NCBI GenBank assembly: GCA_037954665.1
Contig: JBBMOL010000227.1
Coordinates: forward strand, 744,001-808,000
Direction: 5' to 3'
Origin: Laguncularia racemosa
Taxonomy: Eukaryota > Streptophyta > Magnoliopsida > Myrtales > Combretaceae
DNA: 64,000 nucleotides
Shown here: one piece after another, positions 33,133-46,236 of the stretch
Position numbering within the stretch: the stretch's first letter is position 1
How the letters are laid out: each line of letters starts with the position of its first letter
Translations under genes and position numbers: made by a program
The notes under the pieces: model-generated
What the model was told of the DNA's origin: nothing
What the model saw: only the letters and a program-made list of their open reading frames with translations
The model's database searches: none

Positions 33133-33636
33133 ACATGATTAATTAAAGTCCACTCTAACTTGACCAAAGTCAACCTTTGATGGATAATTAGATGATTCAA
33201 GAAAATAAGCATTGACTTGAATCAAATCCTTTCTAATTCAATTTAACCTTATTCTAATCATAAGGATTAACATCCTCAAAATTAGATCAACAAGAATAAA
33301 CCCAAATTAATGACAAATCCAATTACAAAACAAACTCAAAATTGGAAGTTCTTAAATTTTGACCCAAAATCTCATAAACGGTTAAGTTTGAAACCACCCC
33401 CAAATCTTAATCTATTTTAAACTAATTTTTTTCATAATTCATTATTACATCTTTAATTAACCAATAACACACAAAACACTAGAAAAATTACTCAAAGAAA
33501 ATCGGTTATAAGCTCCATTTAAAGACGCCATCTTTAAGAGGATATTTCAACACAAGACTTAGACTTTTTTCAAACCTATTCACATCTTATCCTCATCCTG
33601 TTTTATCTTCATCAGATATCACCCTATCTTTGTCAC
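33133..33636 (+). repeat. G-type LTR, right part (copy G2)
   Basis: It continues the LTR interrupted by E and aligns with 15000-15450 (ATTCTAATCATAAGGATTA, TCTTAATCTATTTTAA, CCAATAACACACAAAA). Confidence 0.7.
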
Positions 33637-36600
33637 ACTCTAGGGGTTACCCTAGTCGTAACAACCCACTGTGCACTATATTGAAGTCTATGATTAGCCG
33701 AATTTCAGCACTCACAAACTTCAACATGTTACATAAGGCATCGTTACTCTAGAAGCCACCATAAAGATAACACTTCTACTAATATTAAAGTTAGCATCTA
33801 TTAATGTAAAACATAAAGTTCTACATATATAATAGATAGAGAAATAAGTCTATACGGTCAACATTACATTCATCCAAAAGTCAATTCAAAATTAAAAATA
33901 TATATTCTAAGTGTCTTCTTCCTCACTCACCCAGCTATCATCATCTTTGAAGATTCTTACCGCTATATGGATTTTACCAGGGTAAAACCAGAACAGTGCC
34001 TACGAAAAAGGTAAACTGTGGAGGGAGGGGGGGGGGGGGGGGTGGGTAAGCCATAGAGCTTAGTGAGATCCCGGCTCATAACCAACTTTCATACAAAACA
34101 AGCAAGTTAACACTTTTAATGCATGAACAATCATATGCCAGTTATCACATGTAGTCAGCCGAAAACTACATAAGGTCTAGGGATATTTCTAACTAATATA
34201 CCCCTCCTTTGACTTTGGGTTGAGGATCATTTTAAAATTCTATTAGAGTTCGGGCTACCAATTTTGTTGCATATGCATGCATCCTTGGCTACACAAATCA
34301 GAGCCATACTCTACATATCAATAGTTATGCTAGAAGAATGATCTTCTAAGTAAGAATCCGGGACAAACAAAAAAAAAATAATGTTTTCCCTACCGGTACA
34401 CCTCTAAATGCATGCGCCCAAAATAGAATAATGAACACGAATTTATACCAATACACGACGATCCTTTAGTTATTTTTGTATTGTTAGAATAGGACACTCC
34501 CTCAGGACATCCTTTCATTATTTGTGTAACTGTGATGGAATATATGAAAATATCTAAGAAGATGCTATGCATGATCCATTTCAAAATAAGTATTTTGATA
34601 TGCTTAACATAAGTTAAGAGGTGACTAAACAATTTGCAGACACTCCATCAACTACAAAAATAACCATAAATACAAGCAACTTTACTTTCTTTTCCTTTAA
34701 GCCTTAACAATCAAACAATCAACCAAATCAAACACATTCATGGGTTCATTAGTATTCAAATTTAGGTGCTACTAAAATTACAAGCACAAATCAAGTGGCA
34801 ATCATTGTTGGTACTCGCCTTGCCATTCTTTTTCAAGGATCGTAGTAATCCTTGGGTAAAACTTAGCAATCTTATGAAAAACCTATAAACATGGAGAAAT
34901 ATTTATACATATATAAGAAGTAACTACCTTTAAGATAAACTAATCTAGTCTCTCATAGTTAACCCTATATTTTATTAGAGTCTTTTAAAGTCTTTTAATG
35001 TTAAGTCCTTCATTTAGGGAATCAATCCGTTGTCAAGGTTCGCGCTTAGGTCTTCGTTCTGGTAAAGTCCTGTCCTTGCCATAATAAGGCAAATGTAAGT
35101 CCAAAGCATATGTCAAGAGCACGTCCATGAATATATGTCCATAAAATGTCCAAAATACGTCAAGAATGTGTTCACGAATGTCCAATAGATCATAGATGGT
35201 CATAAGTCCTCATAATTTAAAGATAAGGCCTTAATATCTTTTCTTTGCACTTTTACGTTCATTAGTAGTTTGAAATATGTCTAATTATTAGAGAAATATT
35301 CCAAATGAAAAATAAATAATATATTCTTACAAAGATGAAGTTTGTTTGATGTGGAATTGTGATTAGGATCTATAACTATTACATATAAGTAGTATTAGTG
35401 TAAGTATGATGAATATGCTATGGAAAATGATTTGGGTAAGTTGGGATTACCTTACTTTGATGAAAATTCCTAAAGTAAAGCACCTAAAACATAGAAAATA
35501 AGTTAGGTTAGTAACTTCCTTAAGGGGTTTAAAGAAAGCTCAACCTTCTTGGAAGTTACTTACCTTAGATTTTGAAATTAGTGGTCCAAAAGTATAATTG
35601 TCTTTGGGGATGCAAATGGGGTTATTTTTGGTGAAAATTTCTGATCTTGTTGGGAACTATGAGGTGTGTTTGGGGGAAATTTTGTGGAAAATTTTTAGAG
35701 GAAAGAGGGCAGCAATTGGCATGTGAAAGGTGGGGTTGTTTAGTAGGAGTAAATTTGCTTTTTACCTCCCTTTTTATACTAGTTAAGCTTTTTTGTTTTG
35801 TAATTCAATTTGGGTTCTGATTTGGCACACCTAAGGGGACACAATTAGGCAGGTTTTAGAGTTATAATTGGCCTAAGGTCTCATAGGATAAGCTAGGGTA
35901 GTGATTGCATAAGATAAGATAAGGTTGAGGTGGCAAAATCATGTGGAGTTGATGAAGTCAGAAGGGGGTGGACGATTTCGGTACCTTCTAGGTGGTTTCT
36001 TAGGATGATTTTTTTTTTTTAGTTAACCTCCTTAGCTTGGTCTTGAAAAATTTTGGTCTAATTTTTATTAGGTTAGAATTAGGTAAGATGGTTTCAAATA
36101 TCGAGTGAAACAAGGTTAAGTAACAAGGTGTTTTTAGGAGATGAGATTTATGTGAAATTTTCCTTTTATTTAGAAGACTTTAAAAATAAAATTTTTCCAT
36201 CATATTTCCAGGTTCTTTAACCATTTTAATCAAGTTAATTTATGATATTTTAGATTGAATTAAATTAAGATAGCAAAAGGGTGAATTGGATGGTATCAAG
36301 CTAGATGGGTTTTTATTTCTTCACGTGAAAAGGGCTTGTTATTTATTTGTTTTGAGGGCTCATCTCTTCGAATTTTACCAAGAAATTTTATTGGGTAATC
36401 AAGGTATATCTAAGGTATAATAGGGTAAAATTTGGGTAAGATTTATTGATTATAGGATAAGATAGATTAAGATAAGTAAACCTTGGTAAAAACTGGAAAA
36501 ATCATGTGTTAGTGTATTTTATTGGGATCCGATTTTGATATGTCCACTTTAAAATTATTTTTGTGTCTTTTTCTTAGGTTAGACAAGATAAAATAGGGTA

Positions 36601-39600
36601 GGATTGAGATAAGATCAGGTGTATTAAATCAGGATCTTGATAAGATAAGATAAGGTAAGAGGAAAAGTTTGACTTCTCCTTTGTGGTGTCTTGGGGATGG
36701 GGGTGGTTGATGGAGTTTTGTTTAGATTTTTTTATATTTTGCATATTTTTTAGTAATTAAAGGTGTAACATTGGTTTGCCATTAATTTGCATTTGTTTTG
36801 TTGCTTTATGTTTAAGACTATTAATCCTCATAATTGGGATTAGATAGGATAGACTTAGGAAGGATTAAACTCCAGTCAATATAAGTCTTCTTGAGTCATC
36901 TAAGTATTTGTCAGAAGTTGACTTTTGTTAACCTTTGCTTCTAATTAAGTTGACTTAGGTCAACTTATAATATATCGGGTTATCTCTAATTTCTAGCCTA
37001 ATCTTAGGTTTATTTGGAGCTATAGTTTAAATGTATTTTCTTGTCATAGCCTATTTGATAAAGTTTTGATTGAATGAAATTTTATGGAGTTACAATCTTA
37101 TCTAAGAATCCTCATAATAAATTCAAGAAAATGACATTGAAAGGGACTTAGGGTGGCCGGTCTAAAGAAGGGACAATGGACTTCTGATTTTTCCAATTTT
37201 GCAATGATTTCTCTTAACCTATCCTACCTTATCTTATCCTTATCAAATCTTACCCTATTGTACCTTAATTACATATTTTCTACTTAGGAAAAAGACAAAA
37301 AATTCAGAAATGAACAAGCCAAAAACTGGTTGCAACTCTCCTCTCTCATGTAGACTTTCCCCTTGCAATTTCACCTACCATGCCTTCCACTAATTTACCC
37401 TATGTTATCTTAACTTCATCTAATGCAAACTACCCTAAATTAAATTGATTAAACTAGGATAAAGACTTGCAAATATCATGGAAATTTTGAAGGCTCAAAG
37501 CCAGTTAAGCAAGGAGAAAACTCTATGTAAATTTCGTTTTCATAACACATTGTTACCTTACGTTACTCTATCCCATCATAAGACCATCTTACCTAATATT
37601 AATCTATTCTAAATTAACCTAAAAATTATCATGGTTAAGCTAAGAAAATAACTTGCAAATAACTTAAAAAGTAGCCTAGTCAAAACGATTTTGAGCTCCT
37701 CCCTTGAAAATGGACAAATGACATGTGATCTTATCCTACGTGCCATCATTTACCTTATCTTATCTTAAGATATAATTACCTTAACTTACCCTATGATATC
37801 CTAGGCCAATAATAACTCTAAAATCTGCTAAATATTATCTCCCTAGGCATGGAAAAAATAGACCTTTAATAAAGGACAAACCAACAAAGTTCCACTATTA
37901 CAAAAGGAGGAGTAAAAAAGCTTAATTACCTAAGTAAAACCTATCTCTTTTCCACACCACTTTGGAACCTTTCTCATCTGATTTTTCCTCACCCAAAATT
38001 CCACTAAACACACCTAATATTTTACTAGAATAATAGAAAGTTGCACCCACAATTAGCCCCACTTACAACTCCAAAACCAACAAAGGTTTCAAGACCACTT
38101 ATTTCATCACTAAGGTAAGAAACTTTCAAGATAACTCTCTTAAGGAAGTTACTAATCTTACCTATTTTCTATAGTTTAGGACCTTTACTTAAGGTTTTCA
38201 AGGAGTTTCCACCCAATTAAGGTAATCTCAATTAATTCAAATTTTTTTCGTAGTATACACTTTGTATACGTATACTAACATGCCCTATTTGCCAAAGTTA
38301 TAGGTTCTGCCAATAACTCCACTTTAAGAAACTCTACCTTCATAAGACTATTATATTTTTCTTTCATTTAGAATATTTTTGGGTGTTTAGATTATTTTCA
38401 AACCCTTAATAATTACAAAAGTTCAAAGAAATGATGTTAAGGCTATTTTCTCGAACCTTAAGAACTTATGACTATCTATGACCATTTTGGCTTATTGAAA
38501 TTTATTAGACATATTCTTGGACATATATTTGCCTTATTATGACATAAATTGAGAGTAGAATTTTCCTTGAGCAAAGACCTAAGCATGGAGCTTGACAATG
38601 AATCAATCCCTAAACGAAAGACCCAATAATAAAACACTCTAAAAGATTTTAATAAGATGGGATTAGTAATGGGATGTTAGAATAATTTATCTTAAAAGTA
38701 GTTATCCTTATATGTATGCATTTCTCTATGTTTGAATAGGGTTTTTAGAAGATCCCTAGCTTTTACCTAAGGATTATTACGATCCTTAAAAAGAATGGCA
38801 AGTTGAGTACTAACAATCATTACCACTTGATTTGCACTTGTAACTTTAGTAACACTTAAAGTTAAATACTAATGAACCCATGTCTGTGTTTGATTTAGTT
38901 GATTTGTCTAATTAATGAGACATAAAGGAAAAGAAAGCAAAATTACTTGCATTTATGACTATTCTTTTAGTTAATCGAGTGTATGGAAATTGTTGGTTGC
39001 CTTTCAATATATGCTAAGTATACCAAAATACTTAACTTGAAATGGATAATGCATAGCACCTTTTGCATATTCTTGTATTTCCATCATAGTTACACAAGTA
39101 ATGGAAGGATGTCCTGAGGGAGTTTCCTATTATGACAATACAAAAATGACTTGATGATTGTCGTGTATTGATATGAATCTGTGTTCATTATTTTACTTTA
39201 GGCGCATGCATCTAGAGGTGTGCAGGCAGGGAAAACATTATTTTCTTTTGGTTTGTTCCATGTCCTTACTTAGAAGATCATTTTTCTAGCATAATTATTA
39301 ATATATAGAGTATAGCTTTAAGTTTTGTGTAGCTAAGGATGTGTGCTAGTGTAACAAAATTGGTAGTTTGATCTCCGATGGAATTTTAAAAAGATTCTCA
39401 ACCCAAGGTTTAAAGGAGGGGTATATTGGTTAGAAATATCCTAAGATTTCATATAGTTTCTAGTATACTATAAGTGATATGTTTGTTTATGTATTCATGC
39501 ATTAAAATAATGATTTGCTTGTTTTGCGTGAAAGGTGGTTTTGAGCTGGGACCTCACCGAGCTAGATATAGCTTACACTCCTATAGTTTTCCCTTTTTGC

Positions 39601-39987
39601 AAGCACTATACTAGTTTTACCCTAGTAATATCCAACTAATGGTGAGAATCCTCAAGATAGTATTAAGCGGGCGAGTGAGAATGAAGACTACTAGAATAAA
39701 TATCTTTAATTTTGAATAGACTCTTTTCGGATGAATGTAATATTAATTATCTAGGCTTGTTTATCCACCTATTATGTATGTAAAACTCTATGTTTTACTT
39801 TAATTATATATTAAATATTTACACCTTTACTATTTATAAAATTTTTTATCTTTATGGTGGTTTCTAGAGTAACAACACCTTATGTATCATGTTGAAGTTT
39901 ATGTATGCTGGAATACTACTAATCATGAACTTCAGTGTAGTATATGGTAAGTTGTTACGATTAGGGTACCTTAGGGTGTGATAGCTA
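33637..39987. repeat. 6.3-kb imperfect inverted repeat (two arms of about 3 kb)
   Basis: The ends mirror each other: TGTCACACTCTAGGGGTTAC at 33637 and GGTACCTTAGGGTGTGATA ending at 39987. Paired checkpoints keep a constant sum near 73620: CTCAGGACATCC at 34501 with its inverse ending 39118; TTAGGGAATCAATCC at 35014 with its inverse ending 38613; TTACCTTAG near 35560 with CTAAGGTAA near 38115. The axis is near 36810. No transposase or pol was found inside. It could be a foldback or Mutator-like element with long inverted ends, or two LTRs in head-to-head arrangement. Confidence 0.75.
36560..37160 (-). repeat. G-type LTR segment in inverse orientation at the palindrome centre
   Basis: Read on the minus strand it follows the order of G1 (about 14440-15300): AATGTCAT, TAGCTCCAAATAA, GTTGACTTAAG-type repeats, ATAATCCTAATC-like blocks. 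This suggests the arms derive at least partly from G-type LTRs. Confidence 0.5.
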
Positions 39988-40254
39988 TGATGATGTATCT
40001 AGATTGGATAGCATTCTTTCGAAAGTAAAGCAAATTTGGCTATGATGATCATAAACCAATTCTCTTTCTATCGTGCAACCTCATTTATCATTGATACATT
40101 GGTATTTAATTTCTAATAAGCATGCTGAGGACAACTTCAGGCTATTACTCCACAGTTGTTGATTAACTTTAAAATGTGTCCATACTTACATAACAACTTA
40201 GGGGGGGAGATACATTTGCTGTTTGAGACCAACTTTTCTTACCTTAAATGACAA
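39988..40254. other. Intergenic DNA, no gene seen
   Basis: Short stretch between the inverted repeat and a LINE fragment; no motif recognised. Confidence 0.35.
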
Positions 40255-40645
40255 AGATTTCCATAGTTGCTATTGCATGGGTGATGCTAAGCTTTGGTTT
40301 CTTATGTTTATTGCTAAGACCAAAAAGCCAAAATTCCACAACATACCTATAAGAACTGCTTGTTGATGTGTCTTTTGCCCTTGAATTTCTTTATATACCA
40401 CCTTAAGATTTGATTTAAGTTATTGAAATGCTTAGTTGTGGAAGATTAAAAATTTTAGCTAAATGAATCTAAAACTCTTGGAAGACTTTACATTCAAAGA
40501 AACAACGATCAACTCAGTCTATATCATTTTTACATGATCGTCATCTTGAAGCTATTGGAATATCCCTTTTCTTGATTACTTCATCCATTGGAATAGTATT
40601 CATCGAGAGTTTCATAAGAATGTTGATTCTTCAGGTAGTGTTGTT
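40255..40645 (-). pseudogene. LINE fragment: zinc-binding region after reverse transcriptase (zf-RVT-like)
   Basis: On the minus strand a broken frame reads MNTIPMDEVIKKRDIPIASR, then RSCKNDID, then ECKVFQEFWIHLAKIF-like sequence. This corresponds to the IP.DE.I.KRG..LASRC..C....E...HLF..C......W pattern of plant LINE C-termini. The second zinc ligand region is partly lost. The call rests on motif memory and no alignment was run. Confidence 0.5.
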
Positions 40646-41727
40646 TATGGATTATTAAAAGGTATTATTATAACTTGCAATGAACAAGAGAGCAACAAGC
40701 CAAGGGGGGACATTGAGGCTACTCAACATGGCCACTCCATCACTTAAGTTAGAGTTTGTAGAGACAAGGAAAGAGGATGTTTAATGAAAGCAAGAGAGCT
40801 TAAGGTTTCAGATCGTTTCACTTATAGATGAACCTTTATATTTATAAAGGAAGAAGCTAGGTAGTTGGAGGTGAAAGACATGGGGCATGTCTCTCGAGAC
40901 ACTTCTAAGGTACTCGAGTAATGGAGTAGGAAACCATTATTACTAATGGCCTACTTCAATCCTTATCTAGAGCTCACTTAGTCAAGTGGCTTGGCGAGGA
41001 GAAAGGCCAAGTTGTTGTTTGGGCCAATGGTTTTGCCCATGGACTTAAGTTAGGCTTAGGCCTAAGTCTAAAATGACATGTCAACATTTGCCCTCTTCTC
41101 TCTTTGGTGACTAGTCAGCAAAGAGAGTATAGCTTCAGAGAGTTGTTAAGATATGGGCCAGAGAACATATGAGACAACTTGTGGGCGCTTTATTTAATGA
41201 CTTGAGTGAGATGGCAAAGAGAGCTAGGAGTTTAAGCTATTCCCCTGTATTATTGATGATTTCAATCCATCAAAGCAAATGGTGATGTGGCAAATTCCTA
41301 AAATGTCTTGTCTCAATGTTTCAAAGTAGAAAGGTTAGCATAGTCGAGTTGTAGTAGAAGTTGTTGCCCTATGGGCTTACAACCTCTTTGATACGAGTTG
41401 TTGCACCCCGAGTTGATTGTAGTGTTACTTATTAAGTAGATTGCCACTGATATGGTGCTTATGTATGAACACATTAAGAGCATCCATTTATATTACTTGA
41501 CAGGTGGCGAGATCCTATTACTTGCTATCAGTTTAGCATAATGGTGTTTTAATTCGTACTCACCTTGATATCCATGGTTGTCCATAAATACACAAGGTAG
41601 AGAGAGGGAAACACCTTTACAAACTCTTTCAAAAAACTTCTTCCATATTCTCTTTGATAAAACTCTCGCTTTCATTCTTATTTTCTTTATCTCCTTTCCA
41701 AATTTTTGTATTACTTCCTAAGTTGAA
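40646..41727. other. Intergenic DNA, no gene seen
   Basis: No supported reading frame on either strand. Possibly the upstream region of the transposon relic that follows. Confidence 0.35.
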
Positions 41728-42515
41728 GGTATGTCTAAGATTACTTTGAGTTCTTCTCATACCCTTATAGATTAGAGGCTACTTCTGGTCAAACAAGATC
41801 TTAAGAGGGTTATTCCACCTAAGGAGGTGGCAACAATGGTAGCTAAAGAAGAAGCTCAGTCTAGAGGCATAATGGCAACGTTTAAGGTAAATAAGATGTT
41901 GGTGATAGAGGAACTTTCGATGATTGTTTACCATTATAATTTTGCAAGTTAGCTTGACCACTTTGGCCAATGGGTTAAATGAGACAACTTATGATGACCT
42001 ATTTAATAAACTGATAGAATTTGTTGCCCCTAACTCAACCCATATAGATTGGTAGGTTAAATGGGCTTACCCATTGGGTTAGTCTACTAAGCCAACTCAT
42101 TTAACCCATTTATATATTTTGGTGGGTTGAACGAGTCAGTACAACATGTTTAACCCATTTATGTGTTTAATGAGTTATATGAATTAACCCACAATTTTTT
42201 TTCATTTACAATCATATAAAATATAAAGTTTATAATGACCTTGTATTGTTTAGATAACAACATGATGAATTGATTTGATATTTTATACCATAATATATAT
42301 ATAATAATTATAATGTCATTATAATATGTATATTATAAAATAATGGAAGGATTAAGGGATAGAACTAGTGAGGAAAATAAAGCAAGAAAGAAGAGTGAGG
42401 AAGATGATATGCAACTTGAGTTTTGTAGTTTATTATATTAAGTTTAAAAGTGAAGTAAATTGGTGACTTAGTGTTATATTGTGAATGTGATATGAAGCTA
42501 GGATAATTTATGCTG

Positions 42516-42549
<34 letters not shown>

Positions 42550-43493
42550 CTTTATTTCTTTAGTTTGGTAGGTTAGCCCATAGGTTAAATGGGTTGGCTC
42601 CCTTTAACCCACAGGTTAAAAAGGTTGAGCTTGTTTAGCCTTTTTTTAAAAAAAAAATGGGTTGAAAATTTTAACTTTAACCAGTTTCTTAAGTGGGTTA
42701 AATGGGTTGGTCAACGGGTTATAACCCATTTGCACAACTCCATTTACCCTAATGATGGTGAGGACATAAAGCCTTTAGCACCACTATATGATAGTGTTGT
42801 GGTGGGTGGCAACAAGCCCAAAGACATGGCAAGCAAGTTGTTAGATGTTGATGTGGAGAGTGTATTACAAGCTAATGCCTGAAGGTTAGCAAATCACGAA
42901 GATTGAACAACTTGACCAAGTTGCTTTGGCGAAGTAGAGGGAGTTCTTTATCTACTATAAACATTTTAAGTTTGACCTTTGACTTCCCTTTACTTGCTTT
43001 CATGAGACCTTCTTTAACTATCATAAAATGAATCCATGTCAGCTCATGTCAAACTTCTACTGAATTTTAGTGGTGTTCAAAATCTTTTGTTTAGACCAAT
43101 GGATAAGATTGAGCCACACCTTACCCCCCACCCCCAAGCTATTCTAGTTCTTCTACACTATGAAGAAAAAATAGGTTGGCTATTAGCTAGTACAACCTGA
43201 CATGCTGACCAAAGTAAAAACTGTTTGAAGGTTTTGCCTCATCAATCCATGGTTAGAAAGATAAATTATGAAGATTAGGTCGAACGATGAGCTTGACTTC
43301 TAGATGGGTTGGGTGGAGCTTATTAGAATTGGGCCTATATAGTTACTTGGTAACAATAGGTAGGTAGCTAATTTCTTACTAAGGTAGCTCAACGAGCTAT
43401 ATCAGTTTTACAACATTGAGCACATAATAGATTTGTAGTTTGGGGTTAGTGCAATCCTAAAAGAAAGGGGCTAGACCATTCCTTTAAGGGAGA

Positions 43494-43526
<33 letters not shown>

Positions 43527-43960
43527 GCCAAGAAAAGTCTATTGAAGGTATTCACCATTCCTTAGTTTTCATGTTGAAGTGGACTGACTTGGAGGGGATT
43601 ACTCATTTGCTAGATTCTAGGGGAGGGAGACCCTTAATAGCTTGTGCTCAACACGATGCATTGTTTTAATAACTTTTTTTTTTTAATTTCTTTTTAGTTG
43701 TGTGAGTTTTTAATCACATATACTTGTCTTTTTATAGACTTGCAGTTAAAGAAAGCTAATTTGACTTAGCATTGCACCTAGAACAAGGTGGTGTCTAAGA
43801 GTAAGAAGGATAGTTTGATTGAGAAGACTACTCTTCCTTGTCTAAAAGAGAAAGGCATGAAGATTGGTGAACCTTGACTTGTTGAGAAGAAATGCCCTGC
43901 AGACGATTTGACTAGGAAGGGGAAATTGGTAGAGAAGGCTCTTATGCCACACCACCCCGC
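41728..43960 (+). pseudogene. Transposase_28-like (putative plant transposon protein) relic
   Basis: Starting at an ATG at 41728 are disjointed coding-like segments. Bases 42940-43300 read FKFDL-LPFTCFHETFFNYHKMNPCQLM, then FKIFCLDQ, a Lys-rich MKKK, and CLINPWLER. This resembles the conserved domain of plant proteins annotated as putative gypsy-type transposon or Transposase_28 (PF04195). A GAA-repeat acidic tract (43489-43535) and Lys-rich sequence to 43960 follow. Stops are frequent. The family call is from memory and needs a profile search. Confidence 0.42.
42037..42746. mobile_element. hAT-like non-autonomous insertion with GGGTTAAATGGG subterminal repeats
   Basis: Many copies of TTAACCCATTTA and TGGGTTAAATGGG occur in both orientations at the two ends (42055-42195 and 42568-42735), with an AT-rich middle holding (AT)n at 42519-42546. 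Such repeats mark non-autonomous plant hAT elements. It lies inside the relic at 41728-43960. An 8-bp target duplication could not be confirmed. Confidence 0.5.
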
Positions 43961-43965
43961 CACCT

Positions 43966-46205
43966 TTAATAGAAAGAAACAAGGTAATCTTGCTACTTTA
44001 ACCACCTTACAGCAAGAATTATTAGATGACATGCGTAAAATGGAATTGAATATTCGGATCTTAGAAGATTTGTCCAGAGCTTGTGCACTAGAGTTTGGAG
44101 GAAACTAGAATAAGCAGGACCTTTGGTTGAGTTTGCCTATAACAATAGCTATCAAGCAACCATCTGATAATATCACAATATACTTATATTTTCTTTTGGG
44201 ATTTATATTAAATTTATTTCAATATTATAAGAAAATATGAAGAAATGGTACTTAATGGCATTTATTGCGAAAATTCAGGTTTTGAGGACCTAAAAGTAAA
44301 ATTCAAGTTAATTGGAGGAGTTTTTTTTTTTTCACAAAATTGAAGAAGCAAATGAAGAATTGCATTGAAGACTGCCGGCCTTGACTATTTATGGGATGTC
44401 CATGCGAAAATCTCTCAAAAACCTTATTTTGATTGATTTGCTGACTCAATTCTTCATCAGATTAACCTTATCCTCGTCCTCTTTGGATCTACAAATAGAC
44501 CCCTTGCATGAACCTATGGATTCATTCTTGTTTTGAGGATTTTATCTTCTCTTTAATTCTTTTTCATTTCATGTATTCCTAATTTTAGTTTGAAGAAAGA
44601 AGGTTACCTTGTTGAAGTTTGCGTTCAATTGAAGAATTCTAGGAATCATTTTGGAAGATTGAATTTCTACAAACTCTTGAAGATTATAGCAATTGTTTCA
44701 TTTATTTTATTTTCTTTTATGCAATTTATCAGTTTATTTTTATTATTCAATATGAATTCCATTACACCTATTCATTTAAATTGTTTTTATGCAATCCACA
44801 CCATAATGTTCTAAATCATCTCTGTAGGAAACATGATGAAGCCATAATTCAACTAAAATGATCATTATATTCATGTTATAGGACATATAGATATGTGGAA
44901 TTTTCATATGAGAATTTCTACTATGAATTGTATTTTATAATTGAAATCAATGCATAGAAATGTAAATGACTCGAAAGAGAAATTTAGGATTTATTAAGAA
45001 TTCCCAAGTAAGATTTAATAATTTATGCGGAAGCGGCGTTATTGAATTTTATTAGAAATTGACCAAAGTGTTTCATGTAATATTTTTTATTTAATTTTTC
45101 ACTAAGGGATTAGGAGAAATTATTTTAAAGATATTAGGCAATCATATAATTGGGAAATTTATGATCGTAAATTAGAATTCTCCATTGATTTTGTTTAGCA
45201 AGAGCTATTAAATTAAATTGGGGTTTTAATATTTTAAAACTTGAAAAAGGATTAAGGTTTTGTCAAATTTCTAGTGAAAATCCATATAGCTATAAGTTAT
45301 TATAACATGAAGGCAATATGAATAGTAAAAATTAGGGTGGATTCTATTTTCCCACCATCCATTCATCCTTTTTCAACACAATTCTCTTTTTACACATTTA
45401 GTATAATTCATTCACATTTTATTCTTATCAAATATCATTGCCTAAATAATAGTAGAAATTGATATAGGTCTATTACTTAATCAATCTTCGTGGTTTGACA
45501 CTCTTCTCTCACTCTATTACTTGATCCGATCCGGTACACTTGCCGGTATTTATTTGCGCTTATTTTATATCTCTTTTTGCGTGGATCACCATCTAAATGG
45601 CTCCTTATGAGGCTCTATATGGAAGCAAATGTAGATCTCTATTACATTGGGATGAAGCGAGGGAAAGATAGATGTTGGGGTTGGAATTGGTCTAGGAGGC
45701 TATAGACAAGGTAAAATTGAAAAGGTAGAGAATACAAACAATTCGGAGCCAATAAAAGAGTTACGTTGATAAAAGACGACGTCCCTTAGAATTTCAAGTA
45801 AGAGACAAAGTTTCTCCAACTAAAGGGGTAATCAAGTTTGGTTTGAGAGGGAAATTAAACCCATGATATGTAGGCCCATTTGAAATTCTGGAAAGAGTGG
45901 GTACCGTGGCTTACAAGTTGGCTCTCCCATTAAGTTTAGCTAGGGTACATGATGTATTTCATGTATCGATGTTGAGGAAATTTGTACCAAACTCGGATTA
46001 GATAGTGGCTTTGGAGCCTTTGAATGTACAATCAAACTTGTTCTCTATTGAAAGATTAGTCAGAATTGTGGATGTCAAAGAACAAGTATTAAGGAGTAGA
46101 GTAATTCTTTACGTCAAAGTACAATAGACAAATCAGACTGAATGGGAAGCGGCATGGGAATTAGAAGATGATATGCAGAAGAAATATCTAGAACTCATCT
46201 AGAAT
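43966..46205 (+). pseudogene. Element H integrase and chromodomain (Tekay/Del-like chromovirus), split by a solo LTR
   Basis: Segments in order: the RNase H-integrase linker with KKQGNLATLTTLQQELLDD (43972-44030), a deletion, the integrase region RILEDLSRACALEFGGN and FAYNNSYQAT (44056-44164), the solo LTR, then MAPYEALYGSKCR (45598-45640), the KFGLRGKL-P and YVGPFEILERVG barrel (45836-45905), HDVFHVSMLRKFVPN (45950-45995), and a chromodomain ending WEAAWELEDDMQKKYLEL (46144-46199). The chromodomain would tether integration to chromatin. Multiple stops make it dead; everything 5' is missing. Confidence 0.85.
44165..45588 (+). mobile_element. Solo LTR inserted in H integrase, CCATC target duplication
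   Basis: It begins TGATAATATC and ends GTGGATCA. CCATC is duplicated at 44160-44164 and 45589-45593, and the integrase frame resumes directly after it. The interior has no coding domain. The CTTCGTGGTTTGACACTC block near the 3' end resembles Athila/Tat-type LTRs (inferred). Confidence 0.87.
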
Positions 46206-46236
46206 TAGGTAACTTTCGAGGACAAAAGTCCTTATT

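Noticed and set aside
34027..34042. Run of 16 G as a polypurine tract
   Set aside because: No LTR start or pol sequence next to it; a plain homopolymer.
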